Position numbers and translations under genes: made by a program
DNA from: Planctomycetota bacterium
Lineage (GTDB): Bacteria > Planctomycetota > SZUA-567
Length of the DNA stretch: 6,098 nt
Assembly (NCBI GenBank): GCA_031270145.1
Contig: JAISYD010000026.1
Coordinates: forward strand, 1-6,098
Direction: 5' to 3'
The notes under the pieces: generated by a model
Seen by the model: only the letters and a program-made list of their open reading frames with translations
Database searches by the model: none
Told to the model about the DNA's origin: nothing
Part shown: in pieces, positions 1 to 6,098 of the stretch
Layout of the letters: each line of letters starts with the position of its first letter
Position numbering within the stretch: the first letter of the stretch is position 1

Positions 1-4
1 CGTC

Positions 5-71
5 AAAAGCCGCTTCTCGGATGATTTTTACCCCTGACCGCCGGCCAAAAATCATCCTGCCAGCGACTTTT
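5..71 (-). terminator. Two-tier inverted repeat, probable operon terminator
   Basis: Starting 71 bases after the deacylase stop, the transcribed strand can fold into a long hairpin. The inner stem is a perfect 11-base repeat, GGATGATTTTT with AAAAATCATCC (19-29 and 47-57), around a 17-base GC-rich loop. A 4x4 internal loop separates it from an outer 10-pair stem (5-14 with 62-71), whose single non-Watson-Crick pair is G-U on the minus strand. The outer stem has A-rich bases before it and ends in TTTT on the minus strand, and in TTTTT when read on the plus strand, so it could work in both directions. The U-run is short and the stem is split, so terminator function is likely but not certain. 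An operator or a repeat element is an alternative for the 11-base palindrome. Confidence 0.5.
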
Positions 72-142
72 TCCTTGTCTAACCCGGGCGATCCGGTATT
101 TAACAACACGCTCTGAAAGGGCGGCTCGACTCCATCGGGAAT

Positions 143-1777
143 TCACGGGTATAGAACCCGGCCCCGCAAAGCGGGATCGCGCACCGCGCCGTTCGCGACC
201 ACAAGCCCGCCGTTGACAAGAACGGCGGCGACGCCTACGGCCGGGCGGGCGGGATCGGCAATGGAGTTGGCGTCCCGTATGGTCGCGGGATTGAACAATA
301 CCATGTCGGCGGCGAATCCCTCCCGCAGATAGCCGCGATTTCGCAGGCCGAAACGATCGGCCGGGGCTCCGGTCAGTTTGCGCACCCCTTGTTCCATCGA
401 CATCAGGCCGCGTTCCCGGCAATAGTGGCCAAGCCATTTGGGAAAGGCGCCGAAGGAGGCGGGAACCCGCGGCCCTTCCGGCGAGGTGAGGACGGCGTCG
501 ATTTCCACCAGCGAAAGCGGATGTTCCAGCAGGCGCTCGAGCGGCTCGGGGCAATCGCCCTCGCGGCCGGAATAGGCGGCGGTCAGCACCTTGGCCCCGC
601 CTCCGCTCTCCCTGGCCAAATACAGGCACGCCTCGATTTCCGCAATTCCCATTTCCTCGGCGATCCGGGAAAAGCTCTTGCCCTCGAGGGGGGCGAGCGA
701 CGGATTCACCCCCCACAACAGATGGAGGTCGGAAAAGGTCCGCCCAATGGCCCGCTCGGTGTCGAAAACCTCCCGTTCCAATCGCTTCACCCGATCCGGC
801 CTGGCCATGTTGCCGGCGAAATCCTCGAGAAACCATTTTGGGAAGAGGGTGGTGATCGGGGTGTTGCCGCAATGGTAGGGAATGACGCCGAAAGTGACGT
901 CCACGCCGTCGGCGTTCGCCCTTTCGAAAAGTTCAATCGCGTCCCGCCACAAATCCCAAGTCCCGCTTCCCTTCAGCAGCAGGTGGGAGATATGGAGCTT
1001 GGCGCCGGTTTTGGCGGCGACGTCGATGAAGGAGGCGAGGTCAAGCAGGTTGTGTGGAGCGCCGGAAACGTCGTCGGGAAAATACGGCGAGATTCGACTA
1101 TAAGTGCGGCCGTGGACGGCCACGATCCGGCCGGCCCGGGCGACGGCGGCGAAGACGGTTTCGATCTCGGCCGCATCGGCGAAGATGCCGGGGACAAAGG
1201 CGAGACCCATGGAAACTCCGTAGGCGCCTCCGTTGAAAGCCTCCTCCAGCATGCGGGCCAGCCGATCCCGCTCTCCGGCGGCCAGCGGTCCGGGGCGGCC
1301 GCCCCTGATGAGAGTCCGCAAGGGACCGTGCCCAACCAAGGTGGCTACATTCAGGCAGACGCCGTTTTCTTCAAGATGCCTGAAAAAACCGCCCTGATCG
1401 CGCCAATGAAAGGCGAAACGCTCGTTGACGAGGAAGCGCGAGTTTTCCAGCACTGTTTCCCTGACCGCCTCGGCGACGGGAAAAGGGGAAAACCCGCAAT
1501 TGCCGCCCATGAAAGCGGTAACCCCCTGCAACAGGAATGGCTTGAGAATTTGGAGATGATTTTTCTCCGGCACAATCCATTCCGAGTGCGAATGGGCGTC
1601 GATGAAACCCGGCGCCACGGCGAGGCCGGCCGCGTCCATGACCACGTCGGCGGAACCGGGGAATCCGCCCCGGGCCACGGCGGCGATTATCCCGTCCCCG
1701 ACAAGTACGTCGCCCGGGAACGGTGCGTCGCCGCTCCCGTCGTAAATGCTTCCGCCCCGGATCAGCGTCGTCCTCAT
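143..1777 (-). CDS. N-acyl-D-amino-acid deacylase family amidohydrolase (D-aminoacylase-like)
   Basis: 544-residue cytoplasmic metal-dependent amidohydrolase. Family knowledge: D-aminoacylases cut the N-acyl group from N-acyl-D-amino acids. N-terminal beta-domain (RGGSIYDGSG, 7-16), then PGFIDAHSHSEW (56-67) with metal ligands H62 and H64; GGNCGFSP (91-98), whose C94 matches the bridging cysteine typical of this family; H222 in VAVHGRTYS; H265 in KLHISHLLLKG; and D427, placed 8 residues after H419-P, where the family keeps its catalytic aspartate. The C-terminal 'RGYLREGFAADMVLFNP' block closes the beta-domain. The ATG at 1777 has AAGGCGG 6 bases upstream; the frame stays open far beyond it, but that part overlaps dctM and looks non-coding. 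Several motifs depart from the classic enzyme (HGR for HxR, EIDA for GSDG, VPAS for HPRS), so the true substrate may be another N-acyl or cyclic amide compound. No partial or broken segment. Confidence 0.88.
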   Translation of the reverse strand: MRTTLIRGGSIYDGSGDAPFPGDVLVGDGIIAAVARGGFPGSADVVMDAAGLAVAPGFIDAHSHSEWIVPEKNHLQILKPFLLQGVTAFMGGNCGFSPFPVAEAVRETVLENSRFLVNERFAFHWRDQGGFFRHLEENGVCLNVATLVGHGPLRTLIRGGRPGPLAAGERDRLARMLEEAFNGGAYGVSMGLAFVPGIFADAAEIETVFAAVARAGRIVAVHGRTYSRISPYFPDDVSGAPHNLLDLASFIDVAAKTGAKLHISHLLLKGSGTWDLWRDAIELFERANADGVDVTFGVIPYHCGNTPITTLFPKWFLEDFAGNMARPDRVKRLEREVFDTERAIGRTFSDLHLLWGVNPSLAPLEGKSFSRIAEEMGIAEIEACLYLARESGGGAKVLTAAYSGREGDCPEPLERLLEHPLSLVEIDAVLTSPEGPRVPASFGAFPKWLGHYCRERGLMSMEQGVRKLTGAPADRFGLRNRGYLREGFAADMVLFNPATIRDANSIADPARPAVGVAAVLVNGGLVVANGAVRDPALRGRVLYP

Positions 1778-1783
1778 GGTTTT

Positions 1784-1790
1784 CCGCCTT
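1784..1790 (-). promoter_or_regulatory. Ribosome binding site of the deacylase gene
   Basis: AAGGCGG on the minus strand lies 6 bases before the ATG at 1777. It decides the start: the reading frame remains open upstream for another 457 codons across dctM, and without this site a far longer protein might be called. The translation matches the amidohydrolase family from the first residues after this ATG. Confidence 0.65.
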
Positions 1791-1830
1791 TCTTCTCCAG
1801 ATGTGTTGTTGAATGCCCGCCGCCCGGACT

Positions 1831-3120
1831 TCAGACTCCGAGAAGAAGTTCCGGCAGGAAAGTGACGATTCCGGGGAAGATGGTCATCAGGATGATGACA
1901 ATCACAAGCGGAGGCGCGAAAGGCAAAACGGCGCGGAAGGTCCGGTTGAAATCGAGCCCCGATATTTCCGCTCCCACGAACAGGCCGAGCCCGAACGGCG
2001 GGGTCAGTATGCCCAGGACGGAGGTCAGGACGAAAATGACGCCGAACGCCAAGGGGGAAAAATCCACGGCGTCGACGATAGGCATGATAATCGGCAGGAT
2101 GAGGATAATCATCGCGCTGACCTCGATGAAGCAGCCAAGAATCAGGACTATAAAAAGCAGCATATAGATGACCGCCAGCCTCGGAAGTTCCCAGGCCTGG
2201 ACCAGGTGGACGAGGGCGTTGCCGACGTTTTCCCGGGTCATGATGAAGGACAGGACCATTGACGTCGCGATGATGGCGTAGGTGTTGGTGCAAAAAATGG
2301 CGGATTCCCTGATGTCCAGCCAAACCCGCCGCCAACTCATCTCCCGGTAGACGAAGACGCCAAGAAGGAAGGAGTAGATGACCGCCACCGCGGCGGCCTC
2401 GGTGGGGGTGACGATGCCGGCGAACATCCCCGCCAGGATGATGACGGGGGTCAGGAGCGAGAGGGAAACGTCCCGCCAGCTTTTGAGGTGCTCCCTCAGG
2501 GTCGGCGGCTTTTCCACCGGATAGCTGCGCTTTTTCGCTATCAGGTAGACCCTGATCATCAGGGCGGCGGCGATAAGAAGGCCGGGGATGAAGCCGCCCA
2601 CGAAAAGGCTCAGGACCGACACCCCGGAGGAGACGGAATAAAGGATCATCGGCGTACTGGGGGGAATGATGGGCCCGAGGACGGAGGAGGCGAGGGTGAT
2701 GCCGGTCGAAAACTCCATGTCGTATCCCTTTTCCCTCATGCCCTTCAGTTCCACCCGGCCGAGTCCGCTGATGTCGGCGATGGCGCTTCCCGACATGCCG
2801 GCGAACAGCAGGCTGGCGACGATGTTGACCTGGCCCAGGCCGCCCCGCATCCAGCCGACATTGACATTGGCGAAATCGAAGATGCGGCGCGAGATGTTCC
2901 CGGAGTTCATGAAGGTGCCGGCCAGGGAGAACAGGGGAAAGGCAAGGAGGATGAAGGAGGTGATCTGGCCGCTGACCATGACCGAGGTCACGGCGCTTAT
3001 GGGCACCTCCTCCATGATGAAATAAGGAAACGAGGCGAGGAGTATGGAGACCCAGATGGGTACGCCGATGACCATGGAGGCGACGAAGACGCCCATGGTG
3101 ATCAGGAAGGCCGTGCTCAT
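1831..3120 (-). CDS. dctM: TRAP transporter large membrane subunit (DctM family)
   Basis: 429-residue polytopic inner-membrane protein, the transport-path subunit of the TRAP system. It is hydrophobic throughout, with roughly 11-12 membrane segments. Family blocks are intact: GMSGSAIADISGLG (108-121), LGPIIPPSTPMILY (148-161), GMFAGIVTPTEAAAVAV (231-247), LGCFIEVSAMIILILPIIMP (329-347 region) and LGILTPPFGLGLFVG (369-383). The PPS and TPTEAA loops belong to the re-entrant hairpins that bind substrate and cation in characterised TRAP structures. I chose the ATG at 3120 because it overlaps the dctQ stop as ATGA and has AAAGG 7 bases upstream. A GTG at 3138 in the same frame would add six residues (MGKGGR) and lies inside dctQ; it is less likely. 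A 53-base gap follows before the deacylase gene, consistent with one operon. Confidence 0.95.
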   Translation of the reverse strand: MSTAFLITMGVFVASMVIGVPIWVSILLASFPYFIMEEVPISAVTSVMVSGQITSFILLAFPLFSLAGTFMNSGNISRRIFDFANVNVGWMRGGLGQVNIVASLLFAGMSGSAIADISGLGRVELKGMREKGYDMEFSTGITLASSVLGPIIPPSTPMILYSVSSGVSVLSLFVGGFIPGLLIAAALMIRVYLIAKKRSYPVEKPPTLREHLKSWRDVSLSLLTPVIILAGMFAGIVTPTEAAAVAVIYSFLLGVFVYREMSWRRVWLDIRESAIFCTNTYAIIATSMVLSFIMTRENVGNALVHLVQAWELPRLAVIYMLLFIVLILGCFIEVSAMIILILPIIMPIVDAVDFSPLAFGVIFVLTSVLGILTPPFGLGLFVGAEISGLDFNRTFRAVLPFAPPLVIVIILMTIFPGIVTFLPELLLGV

Positions 3121-3623
3121 TCTCCCGCCTTTCCCCACCCGGCCCCAAGAGAGAGCTTGGCGTATTTGAGAAGGATAAGCGCGAAATAACTCACCCCGCC
3201 GACGAGCACCGGGAGGTAGGAGGATATGGCCAGCGGCAAGGGGATGGTATTAAGTTCCATGTTGCCGTTGATGTCGATGGCGTCATAGGACGAGACAGCC
3301 AGCAGAACGGCGCAGGCCAGGCTCAGGAGGTCGACAATCGCCATTTGCGCCGGGCGCCACGATTCGGGCATGACGCGGACAAACGTATCGATGGTGAAAT
3401 GACGGTTGAGGAGATAATTGGCGCCGAGAGGGAAGAAGGCCAGCCAGACGACGAAAACGGAACATAACTCAAGGTACCACAAAAGCGGTTGGTTGAAGAT
3501 ATACCGCAAGATCACGCTGTAACCGATGGTGAGCACGATGCCGGCGAGGCATGCCGAGCCGACGAGGACAAAAAGCCCGGTGACGAATCTTTCGGCGCTC
3601 TCAATGATGGCGATTGTCTTCAT
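3117..3623 (-). CDS. dctQ: TRAP transporter small membrane subunit (DctQ family)
   Basis: 168-residue integral membrane protein with four predicted membrane segments (about 14-37, 48-70, 91-113 and 128-152), the standard DctQ layout and length. Family marks: RYIFNQPLLWYLEL (40-53) after the first helix; VWLAFFPLGANYLLNRHFTID (59-79), which carries the conserved tryptophan and the 'R-H-x-x-I-D' loop; and a proline-bearing LPLAISSYLPVLVGG segment before the last helix. DctQ forms the scaffold part of the DctQM complex that drives uptake with an ion gradient. The ATG at 3623 has AGGA 8 bases upstream. Its stop codon overlaps the dctM start by four bases (ATGA), which points to translational coupling and a 1:1 subunit ratio. 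Nothing truncated or unusual in the protein. Confidence 0.94.
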   Translation of the reverse strand: MKTIAIIESAERFVTGLFVLVGSACLAGIVLTIGYSVILRYIFNQPLLWYLELCSVFVVWLAFFPLGANYLLNRHFTIDTFVRVMPESWRPAQMAIVDLLSLACAVLLAVSSYDAIDINGNMELNTIPLPLAISSYLPVLVGGVSYFALILLKYAKLSLGAGWGKAGE

Positions 3624-3656
3624 CCGGCTTTTCCTGTCATGGAGAATGCGCCCCGT

Positions 3657-3715
3657 CGCCCGCGGTCACAATATCGCTTCGAACTCCCCGGGAAGAGACA
3701 TCGCGACCACGGGCG
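3657..3715 (-). promoter_or_regulatory. Large intercistronic hairpin between dctP and dctQ
   Basis: On the transcribed (minus) strand, the arm at 3715-3692 pairs with the arm at 3680-3657 around an 11-base loop (3691-3681). Of 24 stem positions, 23 pair: 19 Watson-Crick, 4 G-U and one U-C mismatch near the loop. The stem base is GC-rich (CGCCCG with CGGGCG). It begins 23 bases after the dctP stop and ends 33 bases before the dctQ ATG, so it leaves the dctQ ribosome site (AGGA near 3632-3635) free. No T-run follows the stem, so it is not a canonical intrinsic terminator. By analogy with hairpins behind other binding-protein genes (such as malE-malF in E. coli), it may stop 3' exonucleases and raise dctP mRNA over dctQM; that role is inferred. 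Confidence 0.75.
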
Positions 3716-3738
3716 TGGTACCGTTTTACCGTTGCCTC

Positions 3739-4731
3739 TCATTTGGCATAGCTTTGAAATTTCACCCAGGTCTCGCCCCACTTGGGAATGAAGTCCTGGG
3801 CGAGAGCCTCGTGGGCGCGGGAGATGAAGACCGCCATTTGTTCCTTGGACGGAACGGCGAAGGTGATGCCGTCGCCCTTAAGCTTTTCCATCATTGCCTC
3901 ATTGGTCTTCTGATAGTTCTTGAAGAAGGTATCCCACACTTCCATGCCGGAATCGAAGACGATCTTTTGCTGTTCGGGCGTCAGTTTTCTCTCGAAACTC
4001 CGTTTGTTCATGAACACCGAGGTCATCCCCTCGACATGGGCGGTAAGGGTGATGAATTTCTTGATTTCGTACCATTTCATGGTGTTGATTTGTTCGAATG
4101 AACATTCACCAGCGTCGATCACGCCTTGGCTCAGGGCCATGTACACCTCGCCGAAGGCCATGGGGGTGGCGGTGGCGCCGAGGGCGTAGCAGGCGATCTT
4201 GTAGGCGGGGACGTCGGGGGTGCGAAGTTTCAACCCCTTGCCGTCCTCGGGGGAAAGGATGGGCTTGTCGGCGATGACGTGTCTAGTGCCGAACCATTGG
4301 AAGCCGAGCAGCCTGAGATTGGACTTCTTTCCAAGAATCCCGTCCAGGTATTCGATGAACTCGCGGTTCATGGCGCTGTCGGCGATATGCTGGATGTTCC
4401 GGAAGGTGTAGGCGTTTTCGAACATGCCGAACTCGGGGGCCATGCGCTCGGCGCTGCTCGGGCCGATCAGGGCCCAGTCGATGGTGCCGAGGTTGATTCC
4501 CTCCAGGAGCGCCCGCTCGTTCCCGAGTTGTTCGGCGGGATAGATTTCAATCACGACCTGGCCGCCGGTGCGTTCCTTGACCAGGCGCGACCACTCGGTC
4601 AGAGCCTTGACCTGGGTGGTTTGCGGACCTGAAACCAGGCCACCCTTGAGAGTCACCGTCGCCGCCGGGGCGGCTCCGGTCACGGCAATCGCGAAGCAAC
4701 CCAACGCCACCATAAGAATTGCCCGTTTCAT
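3739..4731 (-). CDS. dctP: TRAP transporter substrate-binding protein (DctP family)
   Basis: 330-residue periplasmic binding protein of a tripartite ATP-independent transporter; it captures the solute and hands it to the DctQM membrane complex. An N-terminal signal peptide is clear: MKR, a hydrophobic core (about 5-17), then APAA with likely cleavage after residue 24. Family marks: WSRLVKERTGG and EIYPAEQLGNERALLEG (about 47-78); G148-T-R150 before the hinge; GLKLRTPDVPAY (166-177), whose R170 is the conserved arginine that clamps the substrate carboxylate; and PMAFGEVYMALSQGVIDAGE (190-209). Length is normal. The retained arginine says the ligand very probably carries a carboxylate, but it does not tell dicarboxylates, sialic acid, amino acids or N-acyl amino acids apart. 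The start is supported by the AGGAGG site. Neighbours: ald upstream, and dctQ downstream after a gap with a large hairpin. The name dctP is used for the family, not as a claim of dicarboxylate uptake. Confidence 0.95.
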   Translation of the reverse strand: MKRAILMVALGCFAIAVTGAAPAATVTLKGGLVSGPQTTQVKALTEWSRLVKERTGGQVVIEIYPAEQLGNERALLEGINLGTIDWALIGPSSAERMAPEFGMFENAYTFRNIQHIADSAMNREFIEYLDGILGKKSNLRLLGFQWFGTRHVIADKPILSPEDGKGLKLRTPDVPAYKIACYALGATATPMAFGEVYMALSQGVIDAGECSFEQINTMKWYEIKKFITLTAHVEGMTSVFMNKRSFERKLTPEQQKIVFDSGMEVWDTFFKNYQKTNEAMMEKLKGDGITFAVPSKEQMAVFISRAHEALAQDFIPKWGETWVKFQSYAK

Positions 4732-4834
4732 ACCTTCCCTCCTCTCCGATCGAAGTTAAGGAACACCCTCCCGTTTCCCGCGTCCCGCGGACGGAATTCC
4801 CTCTTGGAATCGCGCCGGAGCGCCCCGGACCGTC
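4732..4834 (-). other. ald-dctP intergenic gap with small stem-loops, no clear promoter
   Basis: This 103-base gap separates ald from dctP. On the transcribed strand it holds two small stems: CCGGGGCGCTCCGG (4815-4828, up to six pairs including one G-U, but only two unpaired central bases, so fewer form) and GATTCC-AAGAG-GGAATT (4795-4811, six pairs with a G-U end). A short GTCC/GGAC stem lies further on, near 4782-4792. None is followed by a T-run, so I do not call a terminator. I see no convincing sigma-70 or sigma-54 promoter. The transporter may be read from upstream or from a weak promoter here. Confidence 0.4.
4738..4743 (-). promoter_or_regulatory. Strong ribosome binding site of dctP
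   Basis: A perfect AGGAGG on the minus strand sits 6 bases upstream of the dctP ATG, inside a purine-rich run. It is a closer match to the 16S rRNA tail than the sites before ald, dctQ, dctM and the deacylase, which are partial (AAGAGG, AGGA, AAAGG, AAGGCGG). It fixes the dctP start and fits the need for much more binding protein than membrane subunits. Confidence 0.75.
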
Positions 4835-5950
<1,116 letters not shown>

Positions 5951-5963
5951 GCGCGTCCGCCTC

Positions 5964-6098
5964 TTATTTCATCTTCTTGAGTATGTCTTCGGCCGCCTGG
6001 AGGGTTTCGTCGATATCGGCGTCGGAGTGGGCGTAGGTTACCACGACCCGCTTGAGCTCGGCCGGCGGGAACAAGTGGCCCCGCTCCACCAGCGCCGA
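5964..6098 (-). CDS. Class III (glutamate-1-semialdehyde-like) aminotransferase, C-terminal 44 residues, partial
   Basis: Reading from the right-hand edge of the window in the minus direction gives 44 codons that end in TAA; the start and the PLP-binding lysine lie outside. The visible end contains LVERGHLFPPAE, then TYAHSDADIDETLQAAEDIL. This resembles the end of HemL-type fold-I aminotransferases, where a 'LL.RGV...PS' strand is followed by 'AHT.EDID.TL.AA...L'. Family knowledge: these PLP enzymes move an amino group between an amine or amino acid and a keto acid, or shift it within a semialdehyde. The stop is only 13 bases upstream of ald, so the two are very probably co-transcribed, which favours a catabolic transaminase over the haem-pathway HemL. 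With only the tail visible, subfamily and substrate stay open. Alternative: another fold-I PLP enzyme with a similar C-terminal domain. Confidence 0.72.
   Translation of the reverse strand, partial: SALVERGHLFPPAELKRVVVTYAHSDADIDETLQAAEDILKKMK

Noticed and set aside
482..508. Apparent loss of the catalytic aspartate in the deacylase, because the usual GSDG motif is missing.
   Set aside because: Counting from the conserved His-Pro (H419-P420), D427 falls at the same 8-residue spacing as in classic D-aminoacylase, so the aspartate is present in a changed context (EIDA).
1826..1853. Possible stem-loop across the dctM stop codon (ACTTC with GAAGT plus GG/CC).
   Set aside because: Only five contiguous pairs plus a bulged extension, partly inside coding sequence; this is within what chance gives.
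389..2167. A 592-codon open frame on the plus strand, antisense to the deacylase and the end of dctM.
   Set aside because: It is composed of low-complexity Gly/Arg/Pro/Asp-rich sequence without recognisable domains, and the opposite strand encodes well-conserved proteins across the same bases.
3121..3138. GTG start for DctM, six residues earlier (MGKGGR).
   Set aside because: The ATG at 3120 forms an ATGA overlap with the dctQ stop and has a better-placed AAAGG; the extra charged residues are not expected at the DctM N-terminus.
1778..3148. The deacylase reading frame stays open upstream for 457 more codons, as if encoding a 1001-residue fusion protein.
   Set aside because: This stretch overlaps dctM in another frame. 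Its translation is rich in Arg, His, Pro and Gly with no family motif, typical of an open shadow frame in GC-rich DNA. The ATG at 1777 has its own ribosome site and begins the recognised family.
3706..3719. A small separate inverted repeat, ACCACG-CC-CGTGGT on the minus strand.
   Set aside because: It shares bases with the 5' arm of the much longer 24-pair stem, which would win. A two-state switch is possible but nothing else supports it.
4696..4700. Cys12 of DctP as a lipoprotein anchor (ALGC).
   Set aside because: The hydrophobic stretch before it is too short and position -3 is Ala; the later APAA site is a better ordinary signal peptidase site.

Overview
The window is GC-rich and densely coded, and every gene I can support lies on the minus strand. 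It reads (in transcription order, from high to low coordinates) as one catabolic gene cluster: the C-terminal end of a class III aminotransferase (cut by the window edge), alanine dehydrogenase, the three parts of a TRAP transporter (DctP binding protein, DctQ small membrane subunit, DctM large membrane subunit), and a D-aminoacylase-type amidohydrolase. The TRAP system, with an exported binding protein, points to a bacterium with a Gram-negative type envelope. High GC plus a peptide/amino-acid degradation theme would fit Synergistota, a Desulfovibrio-like lineage or an alphaproteobacterium, but I cannot choose among these from sequence alone.

Layout: 5964-6098 aminotransferase end; 13 bp gap; 4835-5950 ald; 103 bp gap; 3739-4731 dctP with a perfect AGGAGG ribosome site; a 115 bp gap that holds a 59-base hairpin; 3117-3623 dctQ; an ATGA stop/start overlap into dctM at 1831-3120; 53 bp gap; 143-1777 deacylase; then a non-coding tail (1-142) with a long inverted repeat that probably ends the operon.

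How the genes may work together (inference): the TRAP transporter imports a carboxylate-bearing compound, possibly an N-acylated amino acid; the amidohydrolase removes the acyl group; the aminotransferase moves an amino group onto a keto acid such as pyruvate; and alanine dehydrogenase turns alanine back into pyruvate, releasing ammonium and NADH. The substrate is not known.

The most unusual thing is not a protein. It is the hairpin between dctP and dctQ: 23 of 24 stem positions pair, and all four non-Watson-Crick pairs are G-U on the transcribed strand. This suggests selection for an RNA structure, perhaps one that makes more binding protein than membrane subunits. I see no CRISPR array, tRNA, rRNA, insertion sequence or phage gene, and the protein families themselves are known ones.
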